Assembly: GCF_023715895.1 (NCBI RefSeq)
Contig: NZ_JAMBOO010000027.1
Location: 1-55,031, forward strand
Length of the DNA stretch: 55,031 nucleotides
Reading direction: 5' to 3'
DNA from: Domibacillus indicus
GTDB lineage: Bacteria > Bacillota > Bacilli > Bacillales > Domibacillaceae
Part shown: one piece after another, positions 19,854 through 31,200 of the stretch
How positions within the stretch are numbered: the stretch's first letter is position 1
How the letters are laid out: every line of letters begins with the position of its first letter
The notes under the pieces: model-generated
The model's input: the letters and a program-made list of their open reading frames with translations, nothing else
Database searches by the model: none
Told to the model about the DNA's origin: nothing
Program-made: the position numbers and the translations under genes

Positions 19854-20195
19854 TTATCCCTCCTTTTTTTCTGCCACAACGATTGTGATGTGGCTTGTGC
19901 GTTTGTTAATTGCGCTTGCACGTCCCATTGCACGTGGACGGAAACGTTTCAATGTCGGTCCTTCGTTTACGTATGCTTGAGTAACAACAAGTTTGTTCAC
20001 ATCAAGATCATAGTTGTGTTCTGCATTAGCGATTGCAGAGTTTAAAAGTTTTTCAATTACAGGAGATGACGTTTTTGGCGTATGCTTCAAGATCGCCACC
20101 GCTTCTCCAACTTGCTTGCCTCGAATCAAGTCAATTACTAGACGTGCTTTACGAGGAGCAATGCGGACTGTTCTTAAGACAGCTTTAGCTTCCAT
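19854..20195 (-). CDS. rplV: 50S ribosomal protein L22
   Basis: The 113-residue uL22 has a beta-hairpin that lines the nascent peptide tunnel. Landmarks are [32 protein letters not shown] and the hairpin region [20 protein letters not shown]. No deletion or duplication of the macrolide-resistance type is seen in the hairpin. Normal length. Confidence 0.99.
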   Translation of the reverse strand: MEAKAVLRTVRIAPRKARLVIDLIRGKQVGEAVAILKHTPKTSSPVIEKLLNSAIANAEHNYDLDVNKLVVTQAYVNEGPTLKRFRPRAMGRASAINKRTSHITIVVAEKKEG

Positions 20196-20214
20196 TGGAA
20201 TATCCTCCTCTCAA

Positions 20215-20493
20215 TTAACGTCTTGTTTTCTTATCGTCAGCAACGTGTCCTTTGTACGTACGCGTTGGCGCGAATTCACCAAGTTTGTGTCCAACCATAT
20301 CTTCAGTTACATATACAGGTACGTGTTTGCGACCATCGTACACTGCGATTGTGTGCCCGATGAATTGCGGGAAAATTGTAGAACGACGAGACCAAGTTTT
20401 AATTACTTGCTTTTTCTCCGTTTCGTTCAGTGCTTCAACTTTCTTGAATAAATGATCATCAACAAAAGGTCCTTTTTTCAAGCTGCGGCCCAT
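20215..20493 (-). CDS. rpsS: 30S ribosomal protein S19
   Basis: The 92-residue uS19 of the 30S head begins [20 protein letters not shown] and contains [20 protein letters not shown] and [13 protein letters not shown]. Normal length and order (rplB-rpsS-rplV). Confidence 0.99.
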   Translation of the reverse strand: MGRSLKKGPFVDDHLFKKVEALNETEKKQVIKTWSRRSTIFPQFIGHTIAVYDGRKHVPVYVTEDMVGHKLGEFAPTRTYKGHVADDKKTRR

Positions 20494-20553
20494 TTGTGTA
20501 CCTCCCTTCGTGATTGATCTACGGTTCGCGTTTGGAACCGTAGGACAATTACG

Positions 20554-21384
20554 TTATTTTTTGCGACGACGAACGATAAATTTATCTGATTTGTTAACCT
20601 TTTTACGCGTTTTGTATCCAAGAGCTGGTTTGCCCCAAGGTGTAACAGGACCTTTACGGCCGATTGGCGCGCGTCCTTCACCACCACCGTGTGGATGGTC
20701 ATTAGGGTTCATTACAGAACCACGTACAGTAGGGCGTTTGCCCAACCAGCGTGAACGTCCTGCTTTACCAACGTTTACAAGTTCATGCTGCTCGTTGCCA
20801 ACTTGACCGATTGTTGCGCGGCATGTTGCAAGAATCATGCGCACTTCGCCTGAGTTCAAGCGTACGAGTACATATTTGCCTTCTTTACCAAGTACTTGAG
20901 CTGAAGTTCCTGCTGAACGAACCAACTGTCCGCCTTTGCCTGGTTTCAATTCAATGTTGTGGATAACTGTACCAACCGGGATATTAATAAGTGGAAGAGC
21001 ATTCCCTACTTTAATATCTGCTTCCGGACCGGACATGATTTCCGTTCCAACTTGGATGTTTTTTGGAGCTAGAATGTAGCGTTTTTCTCCGTCAGCGTAG
21101 TTCACGAGTGCGATGTTAGCCGAACGGTTTGGATCGTATTCAATCGTAGCAACGCGTCCTGGAATGCCATCTTTATCACGTTTGAAATCGATAATACGGT
21201 ATTGACGCTTATGCCCGCCGCCTCTATGACGAACAGTGATTTTACCTTGGTTATTACGGCCGCCTTTCTTTTTCAACGGCTCAAGCAGTGATTTCTCTGG
21301 TGTGCTTGTTGTAATTTCGGCATAATCTAAAGACGTCATGTTACGACGACCGTTTGTGGTCGGTTTGTACTTTTTAATCGCCAT
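20554..21384 (-). CDS. rplB: 50S ribosomal protein L2
   Basis: The 276-residue uL2 is required for subunit association and the peptidyl transferase centre. It begins [20 protein letters not shown] and has [20 protein letters not shown] and, near the C-terminus, [17 protein letters not shown], whose His is the conserved one near the catalytic centre. Normal length. Confidence 0.99.
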   Translation of the reverse strand: MAIKKYKPTTNGRRNMTSLDYAEITTSTPEKSLLEPLKKKGGRNNQGKITVRHRGGGHKRQYRIIDFKRDKDGIPGRVATIEYDPNRSANIALVNYADGEKRYILAPKNIQVGTEIMSGPEADIKVGNALPLINIPVGTVIHNIELKPGKGGQLVRSAGTSAQVLGKEGKYVLVRLNSGEVRMILATCRATIGQVGNEQHELVNVGKAGRSRWLGKRPTVRGSVMNPNDHPHGGGEGRAPIGRKGPVTPWGKPALGYKTRKKVNKSDKFIVRRRKK

Positions 21385-21417
21385 TTCGTGTCCCTCCTCT
21401 TCTATTTTATACGTTTA

Positions 21418-21702
21418 TTAAGCTTCGAAAAGTTCGATTTCTTTGCTATCTTGCGTTAATGTTACGATTGCTTTGCGGCGTTTGTTTGTGTAGCCAGCAT
21501 GGCGTCCCATACGCTTGAATTTACCTTTGTAGTTCATGACGTTAACGTTTTTCACTTTTACGCCGAAGATTTCTTCAACAGCAGTCTTCACTTGCGTTTT
21601 GTTCGCGCGTACGTCCACTTCAAAAGTGTATTTTTTATCAGCCATTACAGCCATAGATTGTTCAGTAATAACGGGGCGCTTAATCACATCGCGTGCATCC
21701 AT
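21418..21702 (-). CDS. rplW: 50S ribosomal protein L23
   Basis: The 94-residue uL23 is at the tunnel exit where trigger factor and SRP bind. Landmarks are [40 protein letters not shown] and the rRNA-binding loop [17 protein letters not shown]. Its ATG overlaps the rplD stop by one nt (TAATG). Confidence 0.98.
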   Translation of the reverse strand: MDARDVIKRPVITEQSMAVMADKKYTFEVDVRANKTQVKTAVEEIFGVKVKNVNVMNYKGKFKRMGRHAGYTNKRRKAIVTLTQDSKEIELFEA

Positions 21703-22325
21703 TATGCAAGCACCTCCTCTACTTTTTCAACCGCTGCTTTTGTCATGATAAGTTTATCATGGCCAAGCAGGTCAAGGATGTTGATGCCAGATGCTTCAAC
21801 CACTGTTACACCAGGGATGTTGCGTGCTGACAATGCAACGAATTCATTTACTGTATCTGTCACGATCAATGCTTTTGAGTCAACAGACAAGTTTTTTAAT
21901 ACTGCAGTGAATTCTTTTGTTTTTGGCGCGTCGAATGACAATGCTTCTAACACTAGAATGTTTTGCTCTTGTACTTTTGATGACAAAGCAGATTTCAATG
22001 CTAGACGACGTACCTTTTTAGGCAATTTATAGCTGTAGCTGCGAGGAGTTGGTCCGAATACCACACCACCGCCGCGCCACTGTGGAGAACGGATAGAACC
22101 TTGACGCGCACGTCCAGTTCCTTTTTGTTTCCAAGGCTTACGACCGCCGCCGCGAACTTCTGAACGATTTTTAACTTTGTGGTTTCCTTGACGCAAAGAT
22201 GCGCGCTGCATAACCACCGCTTCAAATACGACGTGTTCATTAGGTTCGATTCCGAATACAGCGTCATTTAGTTCGATATCGCCGACTTCAGAACCTGTTT
22301 GGTTTAATACTTTAACTTTAGCCAT
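21702..22325 (-). CDS. rplD: 50S ribosomal protein L4
   Basis: The 207-residue uL4 has a long tunnel-lining loop ([20 protein letters not shown] then [20 protein letters not shown]) and the GLKDLK-type globular part [20 protein letters not shown]. In E. coli it autoregulates the S10 operon; no such role is shown for Bacillus. Normal length. Confidence 0.98.
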   Translation of the reverse strand: MAKVKVLNQTGSEVGDIELNDAVFGIEPNEHVVFEAVVMQRASLRQGNHKVKNRSEVRGGGRKPWKQKGTGRARQGSIRSPQWRGGGVVFGPTPRSYSYKLPKKVRRLALKSALSSKVQEQNILVLEALSFDAPKTKEFTAVLKNLSVDSKALIVTDTVNEFVALSARNIPGVTVVEASGINILDLLGHDKLIMTKAAVEKVEEVLA

Positions 22326-22355
22326 TTCTGTTTCCTCCTTTCCTGTAAAAGTTGA

Positions 22356-22988
22356 TTAGTTTGCTTTAACCGCAGTTTTAACTTGGATCAAGGCTTTTTT
22401 GGATCCCGGAACGTTTCCTTTAATAAGAAGCACGTTGCGTTCAGCATCCACTTTTACGATTTGTAGGTTTTGTACTGTTACTTGCTCTCCACCCATACGG
22501 CCAGGGAGAAGTTTGTTTTTAAATACGCGGTTTGGCGCTACAGGTCCCATTGAACCTGGACGACGGTGGTAGCGTGAACCGTGGGACATAGGTCCGCGGC
22601 TTTGTCCATGGCGTTTAATAGCACCCTGGAAGCCTTTCCCTTTTGAAATCCCTGTTACGTCGACGATGTCGCCTTCTGCAAAAGTATCAACTTTGACTTC
22701 TTGACCAATTTCAAGATCGCTGTCGATGTTACGGAACTCACGAATGAAGCGCTTAGGTACGATGCCTTCGCCTGCTTTCTTCACGTGTCCAAGAGCTGGT
22801 TTGTTAGCAAGCTTTTCGCGCTTGTCTTCAAAACCTAATTGAACGCTAGAGTAGCCGTCGCTTTCGACTGTTTTCTTTTGAAGTACAACGTTTGGCGCTG
22901 CTTCGATTACAGTTACTGGGATCAGTTCACCGTTTTCAGCAAACACTTGCGTCATACCGATTTTTCTTCCTAAGATTCCTTTGGTCAT
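22356..22988 (-). CDS. rplC: 50S ribosomal protein L3
   Basis: The 210-residue uL3 begins [20 protein letters not shown] and contains [20 protein letters not shown] and the W-loop region [20 protein letters not shown] that reaches towards the A site. Normal length, 35 nt after rpsJ. Confidence 0.99.
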   Translation of the reverse strand: MTKGILGRKIGMTQVFAENGELIPVTVIEAAPNVVLQKKTVESDGYSSVQLGFEDKREKLANKPALGHVKKAGEGIVPKRFIREFRNIDSDLEIGQEVKVDTFAEGDIVDVTGISKGKGFQGAIKRHGQSRGPMSHGSRYHRRPGSMGPVAPNRVFKNKLLPGRMGGEQVTVQNLQIVKVDAERNVLLIKGNVPGSKKALIQVKTAVKAN

Positions 22989-23023
22989 GAGTCACACCTC
23001 CTGATTTTTCATTAATTTATTTA

Positions 23024-23356
<333 letters not shown>

Positions 23357-23390
23357 TTAGCTAATAGACATACTCCGCGAAAATTTTTCC

Positions 23391-23429
23391 CTGACATCAC
23401 CGCCATGGCAAAGCGGCCGGGTGTGTCAG
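23391..23429 (-). other. Hairpin in the rpsJ (S10 operon) leader
   Basis: The leader folds with CTGACACAC pairing with the CAC-containing GTGATGTCAG (one bulged base; arms 23391..23400 and 23421..23429), and an inner CCGC/GCGG. There is no T-run, so it is not a terminator. It may contribute to control of the S10 cluster or mRNA stability. No Rfam family is recognised. Confidence 0.5.
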
Positions 23430-23469
23430 CAACCTTCCGCATCAACGCTGTCAAAAACCAACATTGATT

Positions 23470-23498
23470 ATTATACATCCATTTTCTACTGATTGCAA
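23470..23498 (-). promoter_or_regulatory. sigma-A promoter of the S10-spc-alpha cluster
   Basis: On the minus strand TTGCAA (23493..23498), 17 nt, TATAAT (23470..23475). It lies just after the tuf terminator and about 140 nt upstream of rpsJ, the known location of a major cluster promoter in B. subtilis. Confidence 0.88.
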
Positions 23499-23518
23499 TA
23501 GTAGAAACAAAAAAAATT

Positions 23519-23554
23519 ACAAACAAAAACAGCCCGGCCGAAACCGGACTGTTT
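23519..23554 (-). terminator. Intrinsic terminator of the str operon after tuf
   Basis: On the minus strand AAACAGTCCGG (23544..23554) pairs with CCGGGCTGTTT (23527..23537) with one G-U pair around a 6-nt loop, followed by a T-rich run. It separates tuf from the rpsJ promoter. Confidence 0.9.
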
Positions 23555-23569
23555 TCGGTGAAAATATGA

Positions 23570-24757
23570 TTATTTTTGGATTGTTGCTACAACGCCAGCG
23601 CCTACTGTACGGCCACCTTCACGGATTGAGAATTTAGTACCTTCTTCAATTGCGATTGGAGCAATCAATTCTACTGACATTTCTACGTTGTCACCAGGCA
23701 TAACCATTTCTACGCCTTCAGGAAGGTTGCAGATACCAGTTACATCAGTTGTACGGAAGTAGAACTGTGGACGGTAGTTTGTGAAGAATGGAGTGTGACG
23801 TCCACCCTCTTCTTTAGAAAGAACATAAACTTCCGCTTTGAAAGTTGTATGCGGTGTGATTGTACCTGGCTTTGCAAGTACTTGACCACGTTGGATTTCT
23901 TCACGAGCTACACCACGAAGAAGTGCACCGATGTTGTCGCCAGCTTCAGCATAATCAAGAAGCTTACGGAACATTTCAACACCTGTTACAGTTGTTGATT
24001 TTGGCTCTTCAGTCAAACCGATGATTTCGATTACGTCACCGACTTTGATTTGTCCGCGCTCAACGCGTCCAGTTGCTACTGTACCACGGCCAGTGATTGA
24101 GAAAACATCCTCAACAGGCATCATGAATGGTTTGTCAGTGTCACGTGTTGGAGTTGGGATGTACTCATCTACTGCAGCCATAAGCTCATGAATTTTTTCT
24201 TCCCATGCAGCGTCGCCTTCAAGTGCTTTAAGAGCAGAACCTTTGATAACAGGAATGTCATCGCCTGGGAAATCGTACTCAGAAAGAAGGTCGCGAACTT
24301 CCATTTCAACTAGCTCAAGAAGCTCTTCGTCATCTACCATGTCACATTTGTTCATGAATACAACTAGGTAAGGTACACCTACTTGACGAGAAAGAAGGAT
24401 GTGCTCACGAGTTTGCGGCATTGGACCGTCAGAAGCAGATACCACTAGGATACCACCGTCCATTTGTGCTGCACCAGTGATCATGTTTTTAACATAGTCA
24501 GCGTGTCCAGGGCAGTCAACGTGTGCATAGTGACGAGTTTCAGTTTCATACTCAACGTGTGCAGTTGAGATTGTGATACCGCGCTCGCGCTCTTCTGGAG
24601 CACCATCGATTTGGTCATACGCACGTGCTTCTGCGCCACCTGATTTTGCAAGAACAGTTGTGATTGCAGCTGTTAGAGTTGTTTTACCATGGTCAACGTG
24701 GCCAATTGTACCAATGTTAACGTGTGGTTTTGAACGGTCGAATTTTGCTTTTCCCAT
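23570..24757 (-). CDS. tuf: Elongation factor Tu
   Basis: The 395-residue translation GTPase delivers aminoacyl-tRNA. G-motifs are G1 GHVDHGKTT, effector region RGITI, G3 DCPGHADY, G4 NKCD and G5 SALK. Domains 2 and 3 follow from about residue 210 ([44 protein letters not shown]). Start at ATG 24757, eight nt after AAGGAGG; the six-codon upstream extension is not used. It is last of rpsL-rpsG-fusA-tuf but also has its own promoter candidate at 24859..24887. An unusual Cys in [11 protein letters not shown] is the only local oddity noticed. Confidence 0.99.
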   Translation of the reverse strand: MGKAKFDRSKPHVNIGTIGHVDHGKTTLTAAITTVLAKSGGAEARAYDQIDGAPEERERGITISTAHVEYETETRHYAHVDCPGHADYVKNMITGAAQMDGGILVVSASDGPMPQTREHILLSRQVGVPYLVVFMNKCDMVDDEELLELVEMEVRDLLSEYDFPGDDIPVIKGSALKALEGDAAWEEKIHELMAAVDEYIPTPTRDTDKPFMMPVEDVFSITGRGTVATGRVERGQIKVGDVIEIIGLTEEPKSTTVTGVEMFRKLLDYAEAGDNIGALLRGVAREEIQRGQVLAKPGTITPHTTFKAEVYVLSKEEGGRHTPFFTNYRPQFYFRTTDVTGICNLPEGVEMVMPGDNVEMSVELIAPIAIEEGTKFSIREGGRTVGAGVVATIQK

Positions 24758-24805
24758 TAGGAAGTCCTCCTTCAAAATATAGAAATTAGTAGTAGTTTAT
24801 ATTGG

Positions 24806-24841
24806 TCTTCTTCCGGAAAACATTCATTTTCCGAAAGAAGA
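24806..24841 (-). other. Fifteen-bp hairpin in the tuf leader
   Basis: TCTTCTTTCGGAAAA pairs with TTTTCCGGAAGAAGA around a 6-nt loop (arms 24827..24841 and 24806..24820), with one G-U pair. No T-run follows, so it does not look like a terminator. It lies between the tuf promoter candidate and the tuf ribosome binding site and could be an mRNA processing or stability element. Confidence 0.6.
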
Positions 24842-24858
24842 GAAAGCTTACAATAGTA

Positions 24859-24887
24859 TTTATACTTGATTAGGAAGTATAAATCAA
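24859..24887 (-). promoter_or_regulatory. Candidate tuf promoter with overlapping inverted repeat
   Basis: On the minus strand TTGATT (24882..24887), 17 nt, TATAAA (24859..24864). The -35 starts directly after the fusA stop codon. A perfect 9-bp inverted repeat, TTTATACTT-N7-AAGTATAAA (24859..24883), spans the -10 and spacer and could be an operator. Confidence 0.65.
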
Positions 24888-26966
24888 TTATTCGCCTTTA
24901 TTTTTTTTGATGATTGTTTCCATAACACTCTTTGGTACTTCTTCATAATGATCGAAGTGCATAGAGTAGTTACCGCGACCTTGCGTGTTAGAACGAAGAG
25001 TCGTTGCGTAACCAAACATCTCAGAAAGTGGAACGAACGCTTTAACAACTTGCGCGTTACCGCGTGCTTCCATACCTTCTACACGTCCACGGCGTGATGT
25101 AACATCACCCATGATGTCGCCAAGATATTCGTCTGGAATAACAACTTCCACTTTCATAAGCGGTTCAAGAAGAACTGGGTTACATTTTGACACTGCATTT
25201 TTAAGCGCCATTGAAGCAGCGATTTTAAATGCCATCTCAGATGAATCGACATCATGATAAGAACCGTCAAATAGGCGGGCTTTAACATCGATCAACGGGT
25301 AACCAGCAAGAACACCATTTTGCATAGCGTCTTCTAGACCAGCTTGTACAGCAGGAATGTATTCACGTGGTACGGAACCACCAACGATACCGTTTTCGAA
25401 TTCGAAGCCTTTTCCTTCTTCGTTAGGAGAGAACTCGATCCAAACGTGACCGAACTGACCGCGTCCACCAGATTGACGGGCAAATTTACCTTCAACCTGT
25501 GCACTAGCACGGAACGTTTCACGGTATGCTACCTGTGGTGCACCAACGTTTGCTTCTACTTTGAACTCGCGACGCATACGGTCAACAAGGATGTCAAGGT
25601 GAAGCTCACCCATACCCGAGATAACAACTTCACCAGTTTCCTGGTCAGTACGTGCATGGAATGTTGGATCTTCTTCTTGAAGTTTTTGAAGTGCTGTTGT
25701 CATCTTATCTTGGTCAGCTTTTGTTTTAGGCTCAACTGACAAGTGGATAACAGGTTCAGGGAACACCATAGACTCAAGAATAACAAGGTTTTTCTCATCG
25801 CAAAGCGTGTCGCCTGTTGTTGTATCTTTCAATCCAACAGCAGCAGCGATATCACCTGCGTACACTTGTGAAATCTCTTCACGAGAGTTTGCGTGCATTT
25901 GAAGGATACGACCTACACGCTCACGCTTGCCTTTTGTTGAGTTCTGAACGTATGAACCAGATGAAAGAACACCTGAGTATACGCGGAAGAACGTCAATTT
26001 ACCAACGTATGGATCCGTCATAACTTTAAATGCAAGAGCCGAGAACGGCGCTTCATCGCTAGATTCACGTTCCACTTCTTCATCGCTGTCTGGAAGCGTA
26101 CCTTTGATTGCTGGTACATCAACCGGTGCTGGAAGATAGTCGATAACAGCGTCAAGCATAAGCTGAACACCTTTGTTTTTAAATGCAGAACCAACCATTA
26201 CTGGGAAGAATTCTACGTTGATAACACCTTTACGAATCGCAGCTTTGATTTCGTCATTCGTCAACTCTTCGCCGCCAAGGTATTTCTCCATTAATTCTTC
26301 GTCAAGCTCCGCTACCGCTTCAATTAGCTTTTCACGGTATTCATCAGCTTGATCCTGGTAATCTGCAGGAATGTCAACAACCTCAATTTCAGTACCGAGG
26401 TCATTGCCATACATTGTTGCTTTCATTTCAATAAGATCAATGATGCCTGAGAACTCGTCTTCCGCACCGATTGGCAATTGAATTGGGTGAGCATTCGCCA
26501 TTAGACGGTCATGGATTGTGCCAACAGAGTAAAGGAAGTCAGCACCCAATTTGTCCATTTTGTTGACGAATACAACACGTGGAACGCCGTATGTTGTCGC
26601 TTGACGCCATACTGTTTCCGTTTGTGGTTCTACACCTGATTGTGCATCAAGTACAGTTACCGCACCATCAAGTACACGAAGAGAACGTTCAACTTCTACT
26701 GTGAAGTCTACGTGCCCTGGTGTATCGATGATGTTAACACGGTGACCTTTCCATTGAGCAGTTGTTGCAGCAGACGTGATTGTAATCCCGCGCTCCTGCT
26801 CTTGCTCCATCCAGTCCATTTGTGAAGCACCTTCGTGCGTTTCACCAATTTTATGGATACGGCCAGTGTAATAAAGGATACGCTCAGTCGTTGTTGTTTT
26901 ACCAGCATCGATGTGAGCCATAATTCCGATGTTACGAGTGTTTTTTAAGGAGAACTCTCTTGCCAT
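24888..26966 (-). CDS. fusA: Elongation factor G
   Basis: The 692-residue translocase GTPase has G1 AHIDAGKTT (residues 17-25), effector [11 protein letters not shown]3 DTPGHVDF, G4 NKMD, then domains II ([15 protein letters not shown]), III, IV (with the tip loop region [12 protein letters not shown] and [12 protein letters not shown]) and V ([17 protein letters not shown]). Length is normal for Bacillus. It lies 53 nt after rpsG. Confidence 0.99.
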   Translation of the reverse strand: MAREFSLKNTRNIGIMAHIDAGKTTTTERILYYTGRIHKIGETHEGASQMDWMEQEQERGITITSAATTAQWKGHRVNIIDTPGHVDFTVEVERSLRVLDGAVTVLDAQSGVEPQTETVWRQATTYGVPRVVFVNKMDKLGADFLYSVGTIHDRLMANAHPIQLPIGAEDEFSGIIDLIEMKATMYGNDLGTEIEVVDIPADYQDQADEYREKLIEAVAELDEELMEKYLGGEELTNDEIKAAIRKGVINVEFFPVMVGSAFKNKGVQLMLDAVIDYLPAPVDVPAIKGTLPDSDEEVERESSDEAPFSALAFKVMTDPYVGKLTFFRVYSGVLSSGSYVQNSTKGKRERVGRILQMHANSREEISQVYAGDIAAAVGLKDTTTGDTLCDEKNLVILESMVFPEPVIHLSVEPKTKADQDKMTTALQKLQEEDPTFHARTDQETGEVVISGMGELHLDILVDRMRREFKVEANVGAPQVAYRETFRASAQVEGKFARQSGGRGQFGHVWIEFSPNEEGKGFEFENGIVGGSVPREYIPAVQAGLEDAMQNGVLAGYPLIDVKARLFDGSYHDVDSSEMAFKIAASMALKNAVSKCNPVLLEPLMKVEVVIPDEYLGDIMGDVTSRRGRVEGMEARGNAQVVKAFVPLSEMFGYATTLRSNTQGRGNYSMHFDHYEEVPKSVMETIIKKNKGE

Positions 26967-27019
26967 CTATTATCTTTCTCCTTCCTGAATTAGGGTAGGT
27001 TTAAGTTTTGTTTTAAAAA

Positions 27020-27490
27020 TTACCAGCGGTAGTGAGCGAATGCTTTGTTCGCTTCCGCCATTTTGTGTGTATCTTCGCGTTTCTTAACAGAAGCACCGCT
27101 GTTGTTTGCCGCATCAAGAATTTCAGCTGCAAGGCGCTCTTCCATTGTTTTTTCACCGCGTAGGCGCGCATAGTTTACCAACCAGCGAAGACCTAGTGTT
27201 GTGCGGCGCTCAGGACGAACTTCAATAGGTACCTGGTAGTTCGCACCGCCGACACGGCGTGCTTTAACCTCTAGTACCGGCATGATGTTTTTCATCGCCT
27301 GGTCGAATACTTCCATTGGATCATTTCCCGTGCGTTCACGGATTGTATCAAAAGCTGCGTAAAGGATGGCTTGGGATTTTCCACGCTTCCCGTCAACCAT
27401 CATTTTGTTAATAAGACGAGTAACTAATTTTGAGTTGTAAAGCGGATCAGGCAATACGTCTCTTTTTGCTACAGGACCTTTACGTGGCAT
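27020..27490 (-). CDS. rpsG: 30S ribosomal protein S7
   Basis: The 156-residue uS7 organises the 30S head and E site. It begins [20 protein letters not shown] and contains [20 protein letters not shown] and the C-terminal [20 protein letters not shown]. In E. coli it is the str operon regulator. It lies 42 nt after rpsL. Confidence 0.99.
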   Translation of the reverse strand: MPRKGPVAKRDVLPDPLYNSKLVTRLINKMMVDGKRGKSQAILYAAFDTIRERTGNDPMEVFDQAMKNIMPVLEVKARRVGGANYQVPIEVRPERRTTLGLRWLVNYARLRGEKTMEERLAAEILDAANNSGASVKKREDTHKMAEANKAFAHYRW

Positions 27491-27532
27491 GTGTTTTCCT
27501 CCTTTCGGAAATTCAAGTTATGTTTTTTTAAA

Positions 27533-27955
27533 TTATGCTTTTGGTGCTTTAGGACGTTTTGTACCGTATTTTGAACGGCCTTGACGACGAGTTTCAACGC
27601 CGGCAGTATCAAGCGCTCCACGAACGATGTGGTAACGTACCCCCGGTAAGTCTTTTACACGTCCGCCGCGGATCAAAACGACACTGTGCTCTTGAAGGTT
27701 ATGGCCGATACCAGGGATATAAGCTGTTACTTCAATACCGTTACTCAAACGCACACGCGCATATTTACGAAGCGCTGAGTTCGGTTTTTTCGGCGTCATT
27801 GTTCCCACACGTGTGCAAACACCGCGTTTTTGCGGAGAAAGTACATCTGTTTGGGATTTCTTAAAGCTGTTGAATCCTTTATTAAGCGCCGGAGACTTCG
27901 ATTTAGTGATCTTTGATTTACGAGGCTTACGTACTAACTGATTAATAGTAGGCAT
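27533..27955 (-). CDS. rpsL: 30S ribosomal protein S12
   Basis: The 140-residue uS12 of the decoding centre begins [20 protein letters not shown]. Key streptomycin-determinant loops [15 protein letters not shown] and [14 protein letters not shown] are wild-type. The ATG at 27955 has GGGAGG upstream; the longer frame to 27994 does not match the family. It is the first gene of the str operon, with its own promoter (28129..28156) and a folded leader. The L7Ae-type gene rplGB (ybxF), present upstream in B. subtilis, is not here. Confidence 0.99.
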   Translation of the reverse strand: MPTINQLVRKPRKSKITKSKSPALNKGFNSFKKSQTDVLSPQKRGVCTRVGTMTPKKPNSALRKYARVRLSNGIEVTAYIPGIGHNLQEHSVVLIRGGRVKDLPGVRYHIVRGALDTAGVETRRQGRSKYGTKRPKAPKA

Positions 27956-28020
27956 GTAAAGATCCTCCCTTCCTTTTTTTCTAAGCCAACACAACCAGGT
28001 GGCTCATTTTTGGGCAAAAA

Positions 28021-28057
28021 CAAAGTTCTTGCAGCAAACCTGCAAAAACGTTCTTTG
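28021..28057 (-). other. Hairpin in the rpsL leader
   Basis: In the roughly 165-nt leader, CAAAG...CTTTG encloses TTTTTGCAG paired with CTGCAAGAA (one G-U pair) around GTTTG, with a 4-nt internal bulge. It lies midway between promoter and rpsL and may be a regulatory fold. No T-run follows. Confidence 0.5.
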
Positions 28058-28128
28058 CGAATAGTGGCAATGATTGTTTTGGTCCTATCTCCATACATAA
28101 AGTAAGGTCGTACAGGAACACCTTGATC

Positions 28129-28156
28129 ATAGTATCATTTTCATTTTCTAGTGTCA
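28129..28156 (-). promoter_or_regulatory. sigma-A promoter of the str operon
   Basis: On the minus strand TTGACA (28151..28156), 16 nt, TACTAT (28129..28134). It lies directly downstream of the rpoC terminator, giving rpsL-rpsG-fusA-tuf an independent start. Confidence 0.85.
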
Positions 28157-28167
28157 ACTATTCTTTT

Positions 28168-28209
28168 TAAAAATTTTATCGGCGCCGGTATAATCCAGGC
28201 GCCGATAAA
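28168..28209. terminator. Intrinsic terminator after rpoC
   Basis: A perfect 13-bp stem (TTTTATCGGCGCC with GGCGCCGATAAAA, arms 28173..28185 and 28197..28209) around an 11-nt loop, followed on the minus strand by TTTTTAAAAAG. It starts three nt after the rpoC stop and separates the rpoBC unit from the str operon. Confidence 0.93.
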
Positions 28210-28212
28210 AAA

Positions 28213-31200
28213 TTATTCGACTGTAACTGATTCTTCTTCTTTTAGATTTGCTTCGGATTGACGGTAACGCTGCATACCAGTACCCGCTGGAACGAGTTTT
28301 CCGATAATAACGTTCTCTTTCAAACCAAGCAATTCGTCGCGCTTTCCTTTGATCGCAGCATCGGTCAGGACACGAGTTGTCTCCTGGAAGGATGCAGCAG
28401 ACAAGAAGGAATCCGTTTCGAGGGATGCTTTTGTAATTCCCAGAAGGATCGGACGGCCTGTTGCCGGAATTCCGCCTTCAAGAAGAACTTTTTCATTGGC
28501 ATCACGGAACTGATGAATTTCAAGCAGACTGCCTGGAAGAACATCTGTATCTCCCGCTTCAAGCACACGTACTTTACGAAGCATTTGGCGAACCATTACT
28601 TCAACGTGTTTATCGCCGATTTCAACCCCCTGCATACGGTATACCTTCTGCACTTCACGCAGTAAGTATTCCTGAACAGATGTGACATCTTTGATTTTCA
28701 AGTATTCTTTCGGATCGATAGACCCTTCTGTTAATACTTGGCCGCGTTCGATCGTATCGTTTACGGCTACTTTTAAGCGTGCTGTATATGGAGCGTTATA
28801 GGTGCGTGTTTCCACGTCGCCTGCAATAGTGATCTCCTGCTGACGGTCACGGCCTTCTGTAATAGACGTAATGGTTCCGTTGATTTCCGAAATGATCGCC
28901 TGACCTTTCGGGTTACGCGCTTCGAAAATCTCCTGGATACGCGGAAGACCCTGCGTAATATCGTCTCCGGCTACGCCGCCTGTGTGGAACGTACGCATTG
29001 TAAGCTGTGTTCCCGGCTCCCCGATTGACTGGGCAGCAATAATACCGACTGCTTCGCCAACTTCCACTTCCTGGCCGGTCGCCAAGTTGCGTCCGTAGCA
29101 TTTTTTACATACGCCATGACGTGTGTTGCAAGTGAATGCTGAGCGGATCCATACGGTTTCCACGCCTGCTTCCACAACCACTTTCGCCAAGTCTTCATCA
29201 ATTTGTTCGTTTTCACGGACAAGCACTTCACCCGTTTCCGGATGCTTGATTGCTTTACGTGAATAACGGCCAATAAGACGCTCTTCAAGTGCCTCGATAA
29301 TTTCCGTGCCGTCTTTGATCGAGCTGATTTCCAGGCCGCGATCTGTCCCACAGTCATCCTCGCGAACGATAACGTCCTGCGCTACGTCAACGAGACGACG
29401 TGTTAAGTAACCTGAATCGGCTGTTTTCAGGGCGGTATCGGCAAGACCTTTACGCGCACCGTGTGTCGAGATAAAGTACTCGAGTACCGTCAGACCTTCA
29501 CGGAACGAAGATTTGATCGGAAGTTCGATAATCCGGCCGGCCGGGTTGGCCATGAGTCCGCGCATACCAGCAAGCTGTGTAAAGTTGGACGCGTTACCAC
29601 GGGCTCCGGAATCACTCATCATGAAGATCGGGTTGCGTTTATCAAGGGATTCCATCAATTTGCCCTGGATAACATCTTTCGCTGCGCTCCAGACAGAAAT
29701 AACGCGGTCATAGCGCTCTTCTTCGGTAATTAAACCGCGGCGGAACTGCTTCATAACGTTGTCCACTTTTGCCTGTGCTTCTTTTAGAATTCCCTCTTTT
29801 TCACCCAATACAACGATATCCGCTACCCCTACTGTGATACCCGCTTTTGTCGAGTGTCTAAAGCCGAGGTCTTTCATGCGGTCAAGCATTTTGGATGTTT
29901 CAGTAATCTTGAAGCGTTTGAATACTTCAGCAATGATGTTACCAAGAATTTTCTTTTTAAACGGAGCAACAATTTCCTGCTTGGCAATGTGTTCAGGCAC
30001 ATTTGCGCCTGCATCTAAGAAATATTTCTCCGGTGTTTTTACTTCAAGGTTGCTGCTTGTTGGTTCGTTAATGTACGGGAATGTATCCGGTAAAATTTCA
30101 TTAAAGATCAATTTACCAACCGTTGTAACAAGAAGCTTTTTGTTTTGTTCTTCTGTGAAGGTCTGGTTTTCAAGAGATGAAGCTGCCACCGCCACACGTG
30201 TGTGCAGGTGAACATATCCATTTTGATAAGCCAAAATTGCTTCGTTTGTATCTTTAAAGACGGCCCCTTCTCCTACTGCTCCTTCACGCTCAAGCGTTAA
30301 GTAGTAGTTACCGAGTACCATATCCTGTGAAGGCGTAACAACTGGTTTTCCGTCTTTCGGATTCAAAATGTTCTGTGCAGCAAGCATCAGCATACGCGCT
30401 TCCGCTTGTGCTTCTGCTGAAAGCGGCACGTGAACAGCCATTTGGTCACCATCAAAGTCCGCGTTGTATGCTGTACATACGAGCGGGTGAAGGCGAATCG
30501 CACGACCTTCTACCAATGTTGGTTCAAATGCCTGGATACCAAGACGGTGAAGCGTCGGTGCGCGGTTTAGGAGAACCGGATGCTCACGGATTACTTCTTC
30601 AAGCACATCCCACACATCAGACTGAACGCGTTCAATTTTACGTTTTGCACTTTTAATGTTGTGCGCAAGTCCACGCTCAACAAGTTCTTTCATAACGAAC
30701 GGTTTGAAAAGTTCAAGCGCCATTTCTTTTGGAAGGCCGCATTGATACATTTTCAAGTTCGGACCAACGACGATTACAGAACGGCCAGAGTAGTCAACCC
30801 GCTTACCAAGCAAGTTTTGACGGAAGCGGCCCTGTTTCCCTTTCAGCATATGTGAAAGAGATTTTAATGGACGGTTACCCGGTCCTGTAACAGGACGTCC
30901 ACGGCGTCCATTGTCGATCAACGCGTCTACTGCTTCTTGAAGCATACGCTTTTCGTTTTGAACAATGATGCTTGGCGCACCAAGGTCTAGCAAGCGTTTA
31001 AGACGGTTGTTCCGGTTAATTACACGGCGGTACAAGTCATTCAAATCAGACGTCGCAAAGCGGCCGCCATCCAGCTGTACCATTGGACGAAGTTCTGGCG
31101 GGATAACCGGCAGCACATCTAGAATCATCCAGTCTGGACGGTTGCCAGAATGACGGAATGCTTCAATCACTTCAAGGCGCTTGATCGCACGTGTACGGCG

